Part shown: positions 34,828 to 46,640 of the stretch, in pieces | Numbering within the stretch: position 1 is the first letter of the stretch | Layout: the number at the start of each line of letters is the position of its first letter | NCBI GenBank assembly: GCA_018389105.1 | Contig: JACATO010002134.1 | Coordinates: 346,001-410,000, forward strand | Direction of reading: 5' to 3' | Origin: Nautilus pompilius | Taxonomy: Eukaryota; Mollusca; Cephalopoda; Nautilida; Nautilidae | Length of the DNA: 64,000 nucleotides | Position numbers and translations under genes: made by a program | The notes under the pieces: model-generated | What the model was told of the DNA's origin: nothing | What the model saw: the letters and a program-made list of their open reading frames with translations, nothing else | Databases searched by the model: none

Positions 34828-37800
34828 GTATTTATCCGTGTATGTTGCTGCAAAGAAAATGCTTTGGAAAAATCACAGAAGAAAGACAGTTGTGAGTTAT
34901 CATTTACCAAATTTGGAGGAAAAGAAACCAAAACTGGAGTTATATCTCAACGTTCATAGCTTGGCTCCGAATTATCGCCTAAATCTAGTAACCAAAATGT
35001 AGCGTATGTCAGGTATGCTCGCCGTTTTCAGGAATTTCGAAGATGGCGCCGGTATGTCCCGTTGGTCCCTTAAACCCACTTTTTCACATAACTTATTTTA
35101 AAATTCACTTCCGGGGTTTCGTATCTCAAAAAAAAAAGAAGAAGAAGAAGAAGGGGGGGGGGATAACTTATCATACCTGATGTACTGCCCGGCGCAGACT
35201 CGGAAATAATCTCCTACCTGGCAAAATGGCGTCTGGTATGAAAACGAGTCATTTCTGTTTTAGCGCTCCCTCTGTCGACGACTCTTGTTTAACGATTCTC
35301 ACACTTTAGGGGATCATAAATTCTTGACAGTTTTCTCGAAAACAGGCTACTCTGCCCAAGAAGTAAACCACATTTCTTCCTCCCTCCACATTTATTGATT
35401 TGTGCCGCCGCTGTAGTCTAGCTGGTGCTTGGCGGTATAGAGACGAAGCCACTTCCCCCCGAAAGACTCTATTCGCTTTTCACTACTCACCGATTATGCG
35501 ACAGGGAGAAGGATAAATTATACATCATAAACTGTTGTTGTTGTTTGTTTTTTTTCTTGCGAGCGGCGCAAAGTCATAGAACACCACCCCGTTATATGCA
35601 CCCGTTGGTCTTCCGACGATTTATCTTCCGCGACAAAATCAATATTTCCTTTAGACGTAAGCATAATTAACGACTCATCCTAAGAGGGTATTGTCACTAA
35701 ACCCTGTGCTAAAAGTTACGCAAAATGATCCGCTGTTTGTTTCGGAGTGGAAGCCGGTGCGTGGTGGGAGAAATCTGCTGTTAGTTTAGGTTGTAAACGT
35801 TTATTTCTTTGCTTCGGTCTTTGCCAAAGATAAAAAGAAAAAGATCTTTGCTTGACGAGTCTTCTTTCTCACAACAATTAGAAGAAAGAAAAAAAAAAAC
35901 CAACAATTTTTATTATTTTTCTTTTTAACAGAAGATTCCCCCCCCCCTCTCCCAAAAAAACCTGTTCTCCCACTTTTGAGGGCAAAGCCTCGAGTTAAAA
36001 AGAACACCCCGACACCATAACGAGGCTCGTCCTCTTTTTAAAATCTATCACATGTCTGCGTCCACCGTGTTTTACCGAGCAATGCTGAGAGATTACCTCC
36101 ATCAGAATCCGAAATACATCTGTCATGTAATTATTTCTGACTGATCAATCGTCGTGGCGCTATTACTGTGTCAACAAATCAAAGCAAGAACTAGGGAACA
36201 GTAACGATTTTTTAAAATATATATTGTGCACGTGGGGAATGCCATATCTCATCGCACTCGCCCCGCCCCTCCCCCCTCCGGGACTAATAGGTGTTTGTTT
36301 CCTACACACAAATGTATCATTCAAATTGCTTCACCACAGGCTGAGTAAAATATGTGGTCTTCAGAGGAACGATCATCACTTGAGCAATGTCCGCTATGTG
36401 CCCTCTGACGTCATGTTTTCCTACTGTAATCTTGCGTCTTGCACAAGAAAGCGAAATCCTGTGAAACCGGATGCTGCATTTTGTAAATATTTGATTATAT
36501 ATTGTGACTAAATGAAAAAAAAAATTAAAGATTGTAATTAATGCATATTCATGATAACGTGTCTAACTTATTATTAGTAAAGCTGATTTTTCGGCGTTAA
36601 TCGCCAACAGCATAAAATGGCGGTCCAAGGAAGATGATTCTGTAGAACAATTTCGGATTCAATAAGCGCGGAACTTAGTTAGATGATACTCTGTGTTTCC
36701 TACAGCTTAGTTTATCTTTTGTATGCATAATTCTTAATTACAGTGTGACACGTAACGCCGCATGACTATGGACGGGGGAGGTGAGCATATGGCACACGAA
36801 ATGGGACGTGCGTCGTACTGGCTGTTTGCTAACAGCTTCACTCCTGACGCAGCACTGCGGAAAGTCGCTGGGGGGAGGGGGCGTGCGGTTCGACCCGACT
36901 CTGGCGAAGACCGCATCCGGCGTCGGGATCAGACCTGGGCAGCCAGAAGCGCTCTGGTCTTACTTACGCTTTCAGGAATCCTCGTCGGCTTTACCAGGCG
37001 CGGTCTTCGTCACCGTGGAAGACAGAATAAAGGGGAGGGAACCGGGGAAGCCCCCGAATATGCTTGCATTCTTCTGGGGCTGTCACGCCGTCCTGACTGC
37101 AAGAACTACGTGCAACAGTCCGAGAACCGTCCGCAAGAAAGGTGCCAAACTCACTCGTGACCACCTCGAGACGGTGTCGTACGAAACGTTGAGAATGTAA
37201 ATATATATATAGACGATTTCCTTTTAATGGAGACCTTCTGTCGCGTCCTCACGTTCGTACGACTGCTGATAGGCCGACACGCTCAGCGCATCTACTGTAG
37301 CCGATCCGTGAAGATGACGTAGCCTTGTCGGTACGTCCTGATGCTGTGTTGGAATGCAGGACGAGGCAGGGCTTTGTCGATGTTTCGCGATTTCTCTCTG
37401 TCTGCTTCAGCGATAAAATTTTGACGCTTCGTGGTGAGCTATACAACAGCAATCGCTTTATTGGCAGCTAATCACATTTCCCACAAACCTATAGGTCTTC
37501 TCTTGGCAGATAATACTCGTATTGCACAAAACATTGAACATGACCAAGATAAAGAAAACTTGGCAAGCAGTGCTCTCTGCATATTGGATGACACGATCAA
37601 ATCTGGTTAAGAAGACCTAGCAGACCCTTTCTCGGCAGAAGTAACTGTTAACCCACAAGTGAATATCAAGCAGTACGTGTAACAGACTTTCGAAATAAGA
37701 TAGGGAACAACAGATTTCTCAACCAACCAAGCAACCAGAGGGACCATATCCAGAGCAGCTTCGACTGTCGGCAACTTCAGATATGTTTTGTATTGGCTAC

Positions 37801-38220
37801 CCTACTTATTGTATTGCAATGTTGGATTGAGTTTAGTTACCAGCGAGTAACATATATCTGGATCTAACTGTATTAGGATTGTAATAATATCACTGCTGGA
37901 TATAATATATATTTTTGGAAGTTAAAAAAAAAAAGGAAAAAAAAAGTTATTTATATAAGGCACTGTGATTGTTGGCATGAAAGATGTCAGAAAGCGCTCG
38001 ACTGCAGGACTCTAAGACTATAGGCAGTGATATCATTGTACTGTTGTTAATATTCTGGGTTCTGGGAATGAAATAACTGGTGACAAGCGTATAGATGTCT
38101 TAGTGAAGGTTACTCAGTGCGGCTGATTGAACCCGACTTCGTGTTTCAGAAGGAGCTGTTTGCAAGGTTCTGGTGAATAGACGCGGTCGAGAAAATAAGT
38201 CCAAAATCTTCAAAAATTAT
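34828..38220. other. Unassigned non-coding stretch
   Basis: No gene recognised. Two overlapping plus-strand frames at 36762-37200 are CpG-rich; a few residues (AFFWGCHAVL) faintly recall mariner transposases but I cannot support a call. A G run and (AAG)n occur around 35130-35161. Confidence 0.45.
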
Positions 38221-39230
38221 GTTAAGTACCCAAGGATGTGTCTACGTGATGGATGATGAGCCAGTTGAGTAACCCAGGGTACGTGATAGATGACCAGCCA
38301 GTTAAGTACCCCAGGGTGTGTCTACGTGATAGATGACGAGCCAGTTGAGTTACCCAGGGTATGTTCTGTACGTGATGAATGACGAGCCAGTTAAGTACCC
38401 CAGGGTACATGATAGATGACCAGCCAGTTAAGTACCCCAGGGTGTGTCTACGTGATAGATGACGAGCCAGTTGAGTTACCCAGGGTACATGATAGATGAC
38501 CAGCCAGTTAAGTACCCCAGGGTGTGTCTACGTGATAGATGACGAGCCAGTTGAGTTACCCAGGGTACATGATAGATGACCAGCCAGTTAAGTACCCCAG
38601 GGTGTGTCTACGTGATAGATGACGAGCCAGTTGAGTTACCCAGGGTACATGATAGATGACCAGCCAGTTAAGTACCCCAGGGTGTGTCTACGTGATAGAT
38701 GACGAGCCAGTTGAGTTACCCAGGGTACATGATAGATGACCAGCCAGTTAAGTACCCCAGGGTGTGTCTACGTGATAGATGACGAGCCAGTTGAGTTACC
38801 CAGGGTACATGATAGATGACCAGCCAGTTAAGTACCCCAGGGTGTGTCTACGTGATAGATGACGAGCCAGTTGAGTTACCCAGGGTACATGATAGATGAC
38901 CAGCCAGTTAAGTACCCCAGGGTGTGTCTACGTGATAGATGACGAGCCAGTTGAGTTACCCAGGGTACATGATAGATGACCAGCCAGTTAAGTACCCCAG
39001 GGTGTGTCTACGTGATAGATGACGAGCCAGTTGAGTTACCCAGGGTATGTTCTGTACGTGATGAATGACGAGCCAGTTAAGTACCCCAGGGTACATGATA
39101 GATGACCAGCCAGTTAAGTACCCCAGGGTGTGTCTACGTGATAGATGACGAGCCAGTTGAGTAACCCAGGGTATGTTCTGTACATGATTGATGACGAGCC
39201 AGTTAAGTACCCCAGGGTACATGATAGATA
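38221..39230. repeat. 80-bp minisatellite with two related half-units
   Basis: The phrase GACGAGCCAGTTGAGTTACC recurs at 38461, 38541, 38621, 38701, 38781, 38861, 38941 and 39021, an exact 80-bp step. Each 80-mer is made of two similar 40-base halves, one with GTGATAGATGACGAGCCAGT and one with CATGATAGATGACCAGCCAG. The ends hold diverged units with GTATGTTCTGTACGTGATGA. About 12 copies in all. Confidence 0.95.
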
Positions 39231-39284
39231 ATGAGCTAGAAGAGGTCTTACGACTGACCCAGCTGCGAATTCGGGTGATAGCGT

Positions 39285-39650
39285 TTATTCAACAACAATA
39301 AGATACAAATTAACTCGAAGTGGTCTCACCGGATGTGTAGCTGACCGAAAACCTTTGGTGAGAAGAAGCAATCGATCGGCCAGGCTGAATTGGGCAGCAG
39401 ATATTAAATAGTAAACTGATCGAAACTGAATGATGCTCTTCATAGATGAATCCATGTTTAAACTGAGCAGCACAACAGCTATAATGACGAATGGAGGTAC
39501 GTCTCAGCAGGTTTTCAAAGATTTGCATAAAATCTAAGGTATGCCGACAGGTACAGGCAGGTTCTCGTGTATTATACCATTTCGTCAGGAAGACAGCTCA
39601 CAAGGAAAATTGATCTTCCGTCTCTATATAAAGCATACAACTGACACCAA
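39285..39650 (+). pseudogene. Tc1-like transposase fragment
   Basis: Plus-strand frames read TTIRYKLTRSGLTGCVADRK and PLVRRSNRSARLNWAADIK, then FIDESMFKLS (family WTDESKFEL). These are the second helix-turn-helix end, linker and first catalytic Asp of a Tc1 transposase. A jump follows to FKDLHKI and, in another frame, YRQVLVYYTISSGRQL, so about 40 residues are deleted. The C-terminal third, with the second Asp and the Glu, is absent or unreadable. Stops and shifts make it dead. It resembles the copy at 8.9-9.6 kb. Confidence 0.75.
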
Positions 39651-40382
39651 CGCACTGTACTATGTTTTAAAAAGAAACGAGTAGTCTCAAATGAACGATA
39701 GATGTATATAATACATACACAAGGCATTAATTATTACAGATAGTGCACAAAAACAATACATTGTACATATCTCTGTGTTCCCATAACTATTTCCGATACT
39801 GTTTATACGTATATTTAAGTGACGGGTCCAGCATATTTTAGAGGGGATCACACATCGAGAGAACATCCACCGCCCAGCCTCGCTCTTACTCATCTTATCT
39901 CCATGTTTTTCTCCCTATTTTTCAGGTCAACAGCATCAAGTCCACAACTGATCGATATTAAGCTTTGTTTGATCATTAACCTTATTATATCTTGACAGTT
40001 TATTAGCCTTTCCCTATACACATTAAATAACTTATTCACTTATTTTAGCTTGAACAGATTTATGTAAAGTTCTTTTTTTTTTTTCAGAGAGATTCTACTT
40101 TTGTAGCTATACAATTATTCTGAAAGAAATGCGCATATTTATTACTTTTATTAAATAAACACAAACACATCCGGGTTCTTTGTAATTGAGTTTTTAGAAA
40201 ATTCCGACTCTCTTGGAAAGTTTTCCTGCCCGGAAGGTTGATAACCGTTATATATTGTCATGATATATCAGAAGTAGAATATTTTCCGGAAAAAAAGATT
40301 TATGAAAATATTTATTTTTCGTACTAATTCTAGAAGCTATTTGTAAAAAGAAGATAGGTAAACTGCTTATATGTTGGCCTTA
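39651..40382. other. Unassigned AT-rich stretch with a dispersed repeat
   Basis: No gene. About 39680-39760 resembles 8820-8890 in the same orientation (shared AGATGTATATAATACAT and flanking matches), so it is a dispersed repeat of unknown class. The rest is AT-rich. Confidence 0.45.
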
Positions 40383-40383
40383 T

Positions 40384-40428
<45 letters not shown>

Positions 40429-42893
40429 GACGTCCTCTCTCTCTGTAATGACATCATCTCTCTATTATGACGTCCTCTTCCTCCCTGTTATGACGTCCTC
40501 TCTTTATCTGTAATGACGTCATCTCTCTATTATGACGTCCTCTTCCTCCCTGTTATGACGTCCTCTCTTTATCTGTAATGCCGTCATCTCTCTATTATGA
40601 CGTCCTCTTCCTCCCTGTTATGACGTCCTCTCTTTATCTGTAATGCCGTCATCTCTATTATGACGTCCCTTCCTCCCTGTTATGACGTCCTCTCTCTCTG
40701 TAATGCCGTCATCTCTCTATTATGACGTCCCTTCCTCCCTGTTATGACGTCCTCTCTCTCTGTAATGCCGTCATCTCTCTATTATGACGTCCTCTTCCTC
40801 CCGTTATGACGTCCTCTCTTTATCTGTAATGCCGTCATCTCTCTATTATGACGTCCTCTTCCTCCCTGTTATGACGTCCTCTCTTTATCTGTAATGACGT
40901 CATCTCTCTATTATGACGTCCTCTTCCTCCCTGTTATGACGTCCTCTCTTTATCTGTAATGACGTCATCTCTCTATTATGACGTCCCTTCCTCCCTGTTA
41001 TGACGTCCTCTCTCTCTGTAATGCCGTCATCTCTCTATTATGACGTCCTCTTCCTCCCTGTTATGACGTCCTCTCTCTCTGTAATGACGTCATCTCTCTA
41101 TTATGACGTCCCTTCCTCCCTGTTATGACGTCCTCTCTTTCTCTGTAATGACGTCATCTCTCTGTTATGACGTCCTCTCTCTGTAATGCCGTCATCTCTC
41201 TATTATGACGTCCTCTTCCTCCCTGTTATGACGTCCTCTCTTTATCTGTAATGACATCATCTCTCTATTATGACGTCCTCTTCCTCCCTGTTATGACGTC
41301 CTCTCTTTATCTGTAATGACGTCATCTCTCTATTATGACGTCCCTTCCTCCCTGTTATGACGTCTCTCTTTTCTCTGTAATGACGTCATCTCTCTGTTAT
41401 GACGTCCTCTCTCTGTAATGACGTCATCTCTCTGTTATGACGTCCTCTCTCTCTGTATTGACGTCATCTCTCTATTATGACGTCCCTTCCTCCCTGTTAT
41501 GACGTCCTCTCTCTCTGTAATGCCGTCATCTCTCTATTATGACGTCCTCTTCCTCCCTGTTATGACGTCCTCTCTCTCTGTAATGCCGTCATCTCTCTAT
41601 TATGACGTCCTCTTCCTCCCTGTTATGACGTCCTCTCTTTATCTGTAATGACGTCATCTCTCTATTATGACGTCCTCTTCCTCCCTGTTATGACGTCCTC
41701 TCTTTATCTGTAATGACGTCATCTCTCTATTATGACGTCCCTTCCTCCCTGTTATGACGTCCTCTCTTTATCTGTAATGACGTCATCTCTCTATTATGAC
41801 GTCCCTTCCTCCCTGTTATGACGTCCTCTCTTTATCTGTAATGCCGTCATCTCTCTATTATGACGTCCCTTCCTCCCTGTTATGACGTCCTCTCTTTATC
41901 TGTAATGCCGTCATCTCTCTATTATGACGTCCCTTCCTCCCTGTTATGACGTCCTCTCTCTCTGTAATGCCGTCATCTCTCTATTATGACGTCCTCTTCC
42001 TCCCTGTTATGACGTCCTCTCTTTATCTGTAATGACGTCATCTCTCTATTATGACGTCCTCTTCCTCCCTGTTATGACGTCCTCTCTTTATCTGTAATGC
42101 CGTCATCTCTCTATTATGACGTCCCTTCCTCCCTGTTATGACGTCCTCTCTTTATCTGTAATGCCGTCATCTCTCTATTATGACGTCCCTTCCTCCCTGT
42201 TATGACGTCCTCTCTTTATCTGTAATGACATCATCTCTCTATTATGACGTCCTCTCTTTATCTGTAATGCCGTCATCTCTCTATTATGACGTCCCTTCCT
42301 CCCTGTTATGACGTCCTCTCTCTCTGTAATGCCGTCATCTCTCTATTATGACGTCCTCTTCCTCCCTGTTATGACGTCCTCTCTTTATCTGTAATGACGT
42401 CATCTCTCTATTATGACGTCCTCTTCCTCCCTGTTATGACGTCCTCTCTTTATCTGTAATGACGTCATCTCTCTATTATGACGTCCCTTCCTCCCTGTTA
42501 TGACGTCCTCTCTTTCTCTGTAATGACGTCATCTCTCTGTTATGACGTCCTCTCTCTGTAATGACGTCATCTCTCTGTTATGACGTCCTCTCTCTCTGTA
42601 ATGACGTCATCTCTTTATTATGACGTCCCTTCCTCCCTGTTATGACGTCCTCTCTCTGTAATGACGTCATCTCTCTATTATGACGTCCTCTCTCTCTGTT
42701 ATGACGTCCTCTCTCTGTAATGACGTCATCTCTCTATTATAACGTCCTCTTCCGCCCTGTTATGACGTCATCTCTCTCTGTAATTGCGTCATCTCTCTAT
42801 TATGATGTCCTCTCTATGTGTTATGACGTCATCTCTCTCTGTACTGACATCATCATCATCATCTCTCTCTCTCTCTCTCCCCCTCTCTCTCTC
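40383..42893. repeat. 2.5-kb CT-rich satellite with GACGTC palindromes
   Basis: About 40 units of roughly 60-65 bases. A typical unit is TATTATGACGTCC, a TCTTCCTCCC block, TGTTATGACGTCC, a TCTCTTTATC block, then GTAATGACGTCATCTCTC. I count about 22 perfect TGACGTCA, about 16 TGCCGTCA and three TGACATCA; most units also carry two TATGACGTCC. Length variants (loss of the TTTATC block, CCTCTTCC or CCCTTCC) are shared by runs of adjacent units, as expected from unequal exchange. Confidence 0.95.
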
Positions 42894-43360
42894 ATATTAC
42901 TGGGCCCTCGAATGCAAGATAAAAAAAATAACATTTTCGTGACAGGCTCCGACTGCTGGTCATGATGTTTTTTTCAGTCACCGTTATTTACCTCTTTGTC
43001 ATCGATTCATTTGGACAATAAAAGGGGAAAGGTAAACTACTGCTAAGAACAATTACATTTTTTTTTTCTTTTGTCAAACGGCTTTTTCTCATTTTTTGTT
43101 GTTGTGACAAATCTGACTTTAAAACCAACTTTACTACATTCATGCACACATCTACACTGGCCGCCATAATCGCTGACTTATCAATAAAACATTCCGAATA
43201 TTTCATGCATAAATTAATTCATTAGTAGTGTTCATAGTTATACGTGATTAGCAAAACTTGGAAGGTCTAGAAGTATTAAAATTACTCCATTATTTTCAAA
43301 CTTTTGACATTTTATCGCAACAATTTATTTATGCTTGATAAATTATTTCATTGCTGAGGC
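42894..43360. other. Unassigned spacer between two arrays
   Basis: No gene seen. AT-rich sequence with poly-T runs; the minus-strand frame at 42988-43206 shows no motif. Confidence 0.5.
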
Positions 43361-44287
43361 TACAATTATGGCTGCTAGTGTAGGTCAGTACACATAAACA
43401 ATTAGGGCTGTCGGTGTAGGTCAGTATACATAAACAATTACGGCTGCCAGTGTAGGTCAGTATACATAAACAATTAGGGCTGTCGGTGTAGGTCAGTACA
43501 CATAAACAATTAGGGCTGTCGGTGTAGGTCAGTACACATAAACAATTACGGCTGCCAGTGTAGGTCAGTATACATAAACAATTAGGGCTGTCGGTGTAGG
43601 TCAGTACACATAAACAATTACGGCTGCCAGTGTAGGTCAGTATACATAAACAATTAGGGCTGTCGGTGTAGGTCAGTACACATAAACAATTACGGCTGCT
43701 AGTGTAGGTCAGTATACATAAACAATTAGGGCTGTCGGTGTAGGTCAGTACACATAAACAATTACGGCTGCCAGTGTAGGTCAGTATACATAAACAATTA
43801 GGGCTGTCGTTGTAGGTCAGTATACATAAACAATTACGGCTGCCAGTGTAGGTCAGTATACATAAACAATTACGGCCGCCAGTGTAGGTCAGTACACATA
43901 AACAATTACGGCCGCCAGTGTAGGTCAGTACACATAAACAATTAGGGCTGTCGGTGTAGGTCAGTACACATAAACAATTACGGCCGCCAGTGTAGGTCAG
44001 TATACATAAACAATTACGGCCGCCAGTGTAGGTCAGTACACATAAACAATTACGGCCGCCAGTGTAGGTCAGTATACATAAACAATTACGGCCGCCAGTG
44101 TAGGTCAGTACACATAAACAATTAGGGCTGTCGGTGTAGGTCAGTACACATAAACAATTACGGCCGCCAGTGTAGGTCAGTATACATAAACAATTACGGC
44201 CGCCAGTGTAGGTCAGTACACATAAACAATTACGGCCGCCAGTGTAGGTCAGTACACATAAACAATTACGGCCGCTAGTGTAGGTCA
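43361..44287. repeat. 36-bp minisatellite, about 25 copies
   Basis: The unit GTGTAGGTCAGTATACATAA followed by ACAATTACGGCTGCCA repeats about 25 times. Variants alternate: ACGGCTGCCA, ACGGCCGCCA and AGGGCTGTCG. The period is a multiple of three and the minus strand is stop-free, giving a 319-codon frame (43329-44288) of 12-residue repeats such as TYTGGRNCLCVL with two Cys each. There is no signal peptide, no unique sequence beyond a short C-terminal tail and no sign of codon-level selection visible by eye, so I annotate the repeat and not a gene. Confidence 0.93.
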
Positions 44288-44859
44288 CCTGTTTAATCTG
44301 TCTAATATTTACAACCTTCTGTCATCACGGGATACTCATAAATGACGTCACAAGCGGGTGGGTATCTAGAAGCTTAGCTAATGATGATCATATCGTGAAA
44401 GTGCAGTTCCCAACTTAAAAATCGAAAACTTGCAGTTTATCCTCTGTCGTTACGTAACTGCGCGGAAGAACACCAGGGGGGGTCATTGCTCCGCTCAACC
44501 ATTGGTGGCTGCAGAATTTTCCCAAGGGAGGAGGGAGCAACTAAATAACAAAAAATTTCGCAGAATAAACTACAGAGGGGAAATGACAAAATAACGTCAA
44601 GTGCAGGGGATGTGCCTAGCAGCGAAAGTTTGCTAACATAATAAATGTATATGAAGTGAGTTTTTTCCTATCAAAGGTATTTGATTTTTATCAATTTTTT
44701 TCACTTAGTTCACTTAGAAGTTTTCCGACGTCAGCAGGCTTCCTTTGCCATTGTTGCTGCCCGATCAGAGATCACAAAGAAAACACAACCACATCTTCTT
44801 TATTCAATACGAAGAACTGTAAACGTCTCTGGTCCAGTATCCAAATTTATCCATTATTT
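44288..44859. other. Unassigned non-coding stretch
   Basis: No gene. One isolated TGACGTCA lies at about 44343. The right part borders the 3' end of the hAT fossil; its terminal repeat was not identified. Confidence 0.45.
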
Positions 44860-46640
44860 TTTAAAATGAGATTACTGGTCGTTAGCTGTAACCTTTGCTC
44901 CATGAACACTTTTCTCTCAAAGTCCAGACTAAAAAAGGGGCGACTGCTACTGATGACCTCAAATGTTTTCATTCTTCTCATTGCGCTAAGCGACCTTTCT
45001 GCTGTGCGGGTTGTTACTGGTGATGTTAGAACAATGTGAATTGCTTGATGAATGGAAGGAAATGAATAAGTGCAGTTACTCTAACAACTCAATGGGTCCA
45101 TTTTTAAAATTTGATAGCACATTGTTCCTCCTTTATAGGCCATATCTCAAAAACAGGCGATAGTTCGTACACTTCAATTATTTTTAAAATTCGGTTTTTG
45201 AATTCTTCATGTCCAGTGTGTACCACTTGTACAGGGTGGAGACAAGAAGACAGAAATTTTCTTTACTTTCTGCAGCAAACCAGGTCTCTAATGATGAAAT
45301 GATTGAGTCCAAATATAATATAAACAATGTTTGACAAAAATATTCTTCCACGATTGAGCCACCAACGTTAAATCGTAATGTCTGCCATCTGCATTGTTTG
45401 TGGGCAGATAATTCAATATTCAACTTCTTCAACAACTGTTGAACTTTAGCGAAAGGTTTGTTGAATTGTCGTTCTGCCTTTTTCAGTGTTCACGAAACAC
45501 TTATAAGTTACTCAATATGATCATACACTTTTATGATATCAAGTTCAACAACTTGGAGAGCTTTCGTGACAGATTCTAGCATTGCCAAATAGCTAGAAAT
45601 TGCAGTCAGACAAAAGATTGACATTATATTGGTTGAAGCAAATTCTAATTGGTGCGCATCTTGTTGTGTTTTACTTGAAGCTGTAGTGGCCAATATGCTT
45701 AACTGATCAAAAATGCATTCAGGGTTGTCGGAGAAATTTCTAATACTTTTGTGTTTTGCAGCCAAACATGATTCAGACAGCAGTGGCCTATTTGAGAAAA
45801 GACATCTTCTCTTTGGACTCCACCGAAAACTTGATGATAGCTTTGATTGTACCAACTTTATTGTCCATCTCAGGTACACAATTCAAGTTGTTCAAAACCA
45901 GATTGAGTTTACAAGCAGCATAATGGCAAAGACAAAACCTTTTGGATACTTACGTTTTATTTTATTTTTGTTAGCCTCTTTCTCTCTCCCAATCGTAGAG
46001 CATCCATTGTATCCGTATAGGTCGTGTAGTCTTGCTAGATTCAAGCCAAATTTTGAACTCTGACCAACGATAATATTGGCGATAAAAGCAGCATCCAGTT
46101 CATATAGTCTTGCGAATCCAAGAAATTTCTCTCGGATAATATTTCCAGTGGTCATTGTGTTGACGAAACGTACAGCGAGTGACGATTGCTCCTTTCCAAA
46201 TATGTCAGCACTTTCATTAGCAATTATTGAAAATCCAGGTGAATTGCTTGCCTGAACCCTGATAGTTTCTTCATAGATAAATTACTTTGATTTTCTACAC
46301 AGACAAATGTCCAGCGAGCATTAGCCGGAGCATTTTCCATACGGTTTCCTAGCATCTCTTCTGATTCAACACAAAATTATACAAACTTTGAAGGTTTCCA
46401 GTTTTGCTTCCTTTACCACAAAGATCGATGTCATGTGTACAACAAAATAGGATGGAATTGTACAATATTTACGAACTGCTCCTTTTAGGTGTGTGGGGTG
46501 GAATAAGTGAGCCATGGTGAATACTGAATAACCACACAGGACAGAAACTCTATGTTTTTTTTTTTTTTGCATCCTTATTGAAATCATAATTCTCAAGAGA
46601 TAAATCACTTTTTACAAGTAGATTGTGTTTAAGATCGTCT
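44860..46640 (-). pseudogene. hAT transposase fossil, ZMYM-like group
   Basis: On the minus strand the order of a hAT transposase is preserved over about 1.8 kb in shifting frames. FSIIANESADIFGKEQSSLA (family ADETTDISGKEQLSL, first catalytic Asp region) is followed by FVNTMTTGNIIREKFLGF, a decayed GYNGCSTI (family GYDGASNM), HYAACKLNLVLNN (family HCAAH-LNLVL), SKTQQDAHQLEF, MLESVTKALQVVELDI, VEEYFCQTLFILYLDS, then SPVTTRTAERSLSAMRRMKT, the C-terminal dimerisation hallmark. Stops and frameshifts occur throughout. In the second catalytic motif the family GYDGAS Asp reads Asn. It is inactive. It differs from the GTF2IRD2-like hAT at 15.5-17.0 kb, and resembles the remnant at 12.2 kb in its C-terminal motif. 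Confidence 0.82.

Noticed and set aside
34449-34931. 160-codon minus-strand frame with 11-residue repeats
   Set aside because: By-product of a 33-bp minisatellite; no start context or unique domain.
36762-37200. Possible mariner fragment (AFFWGCHAVL)
   Set aside because: Only a few residues fit and the neighbouring catalytic blocks are missing in all frames.
43361-44287. CRISPR array
   Set aside because: Repeats are contiguous 36-mers without unique spacers, in a eukaryotic context.
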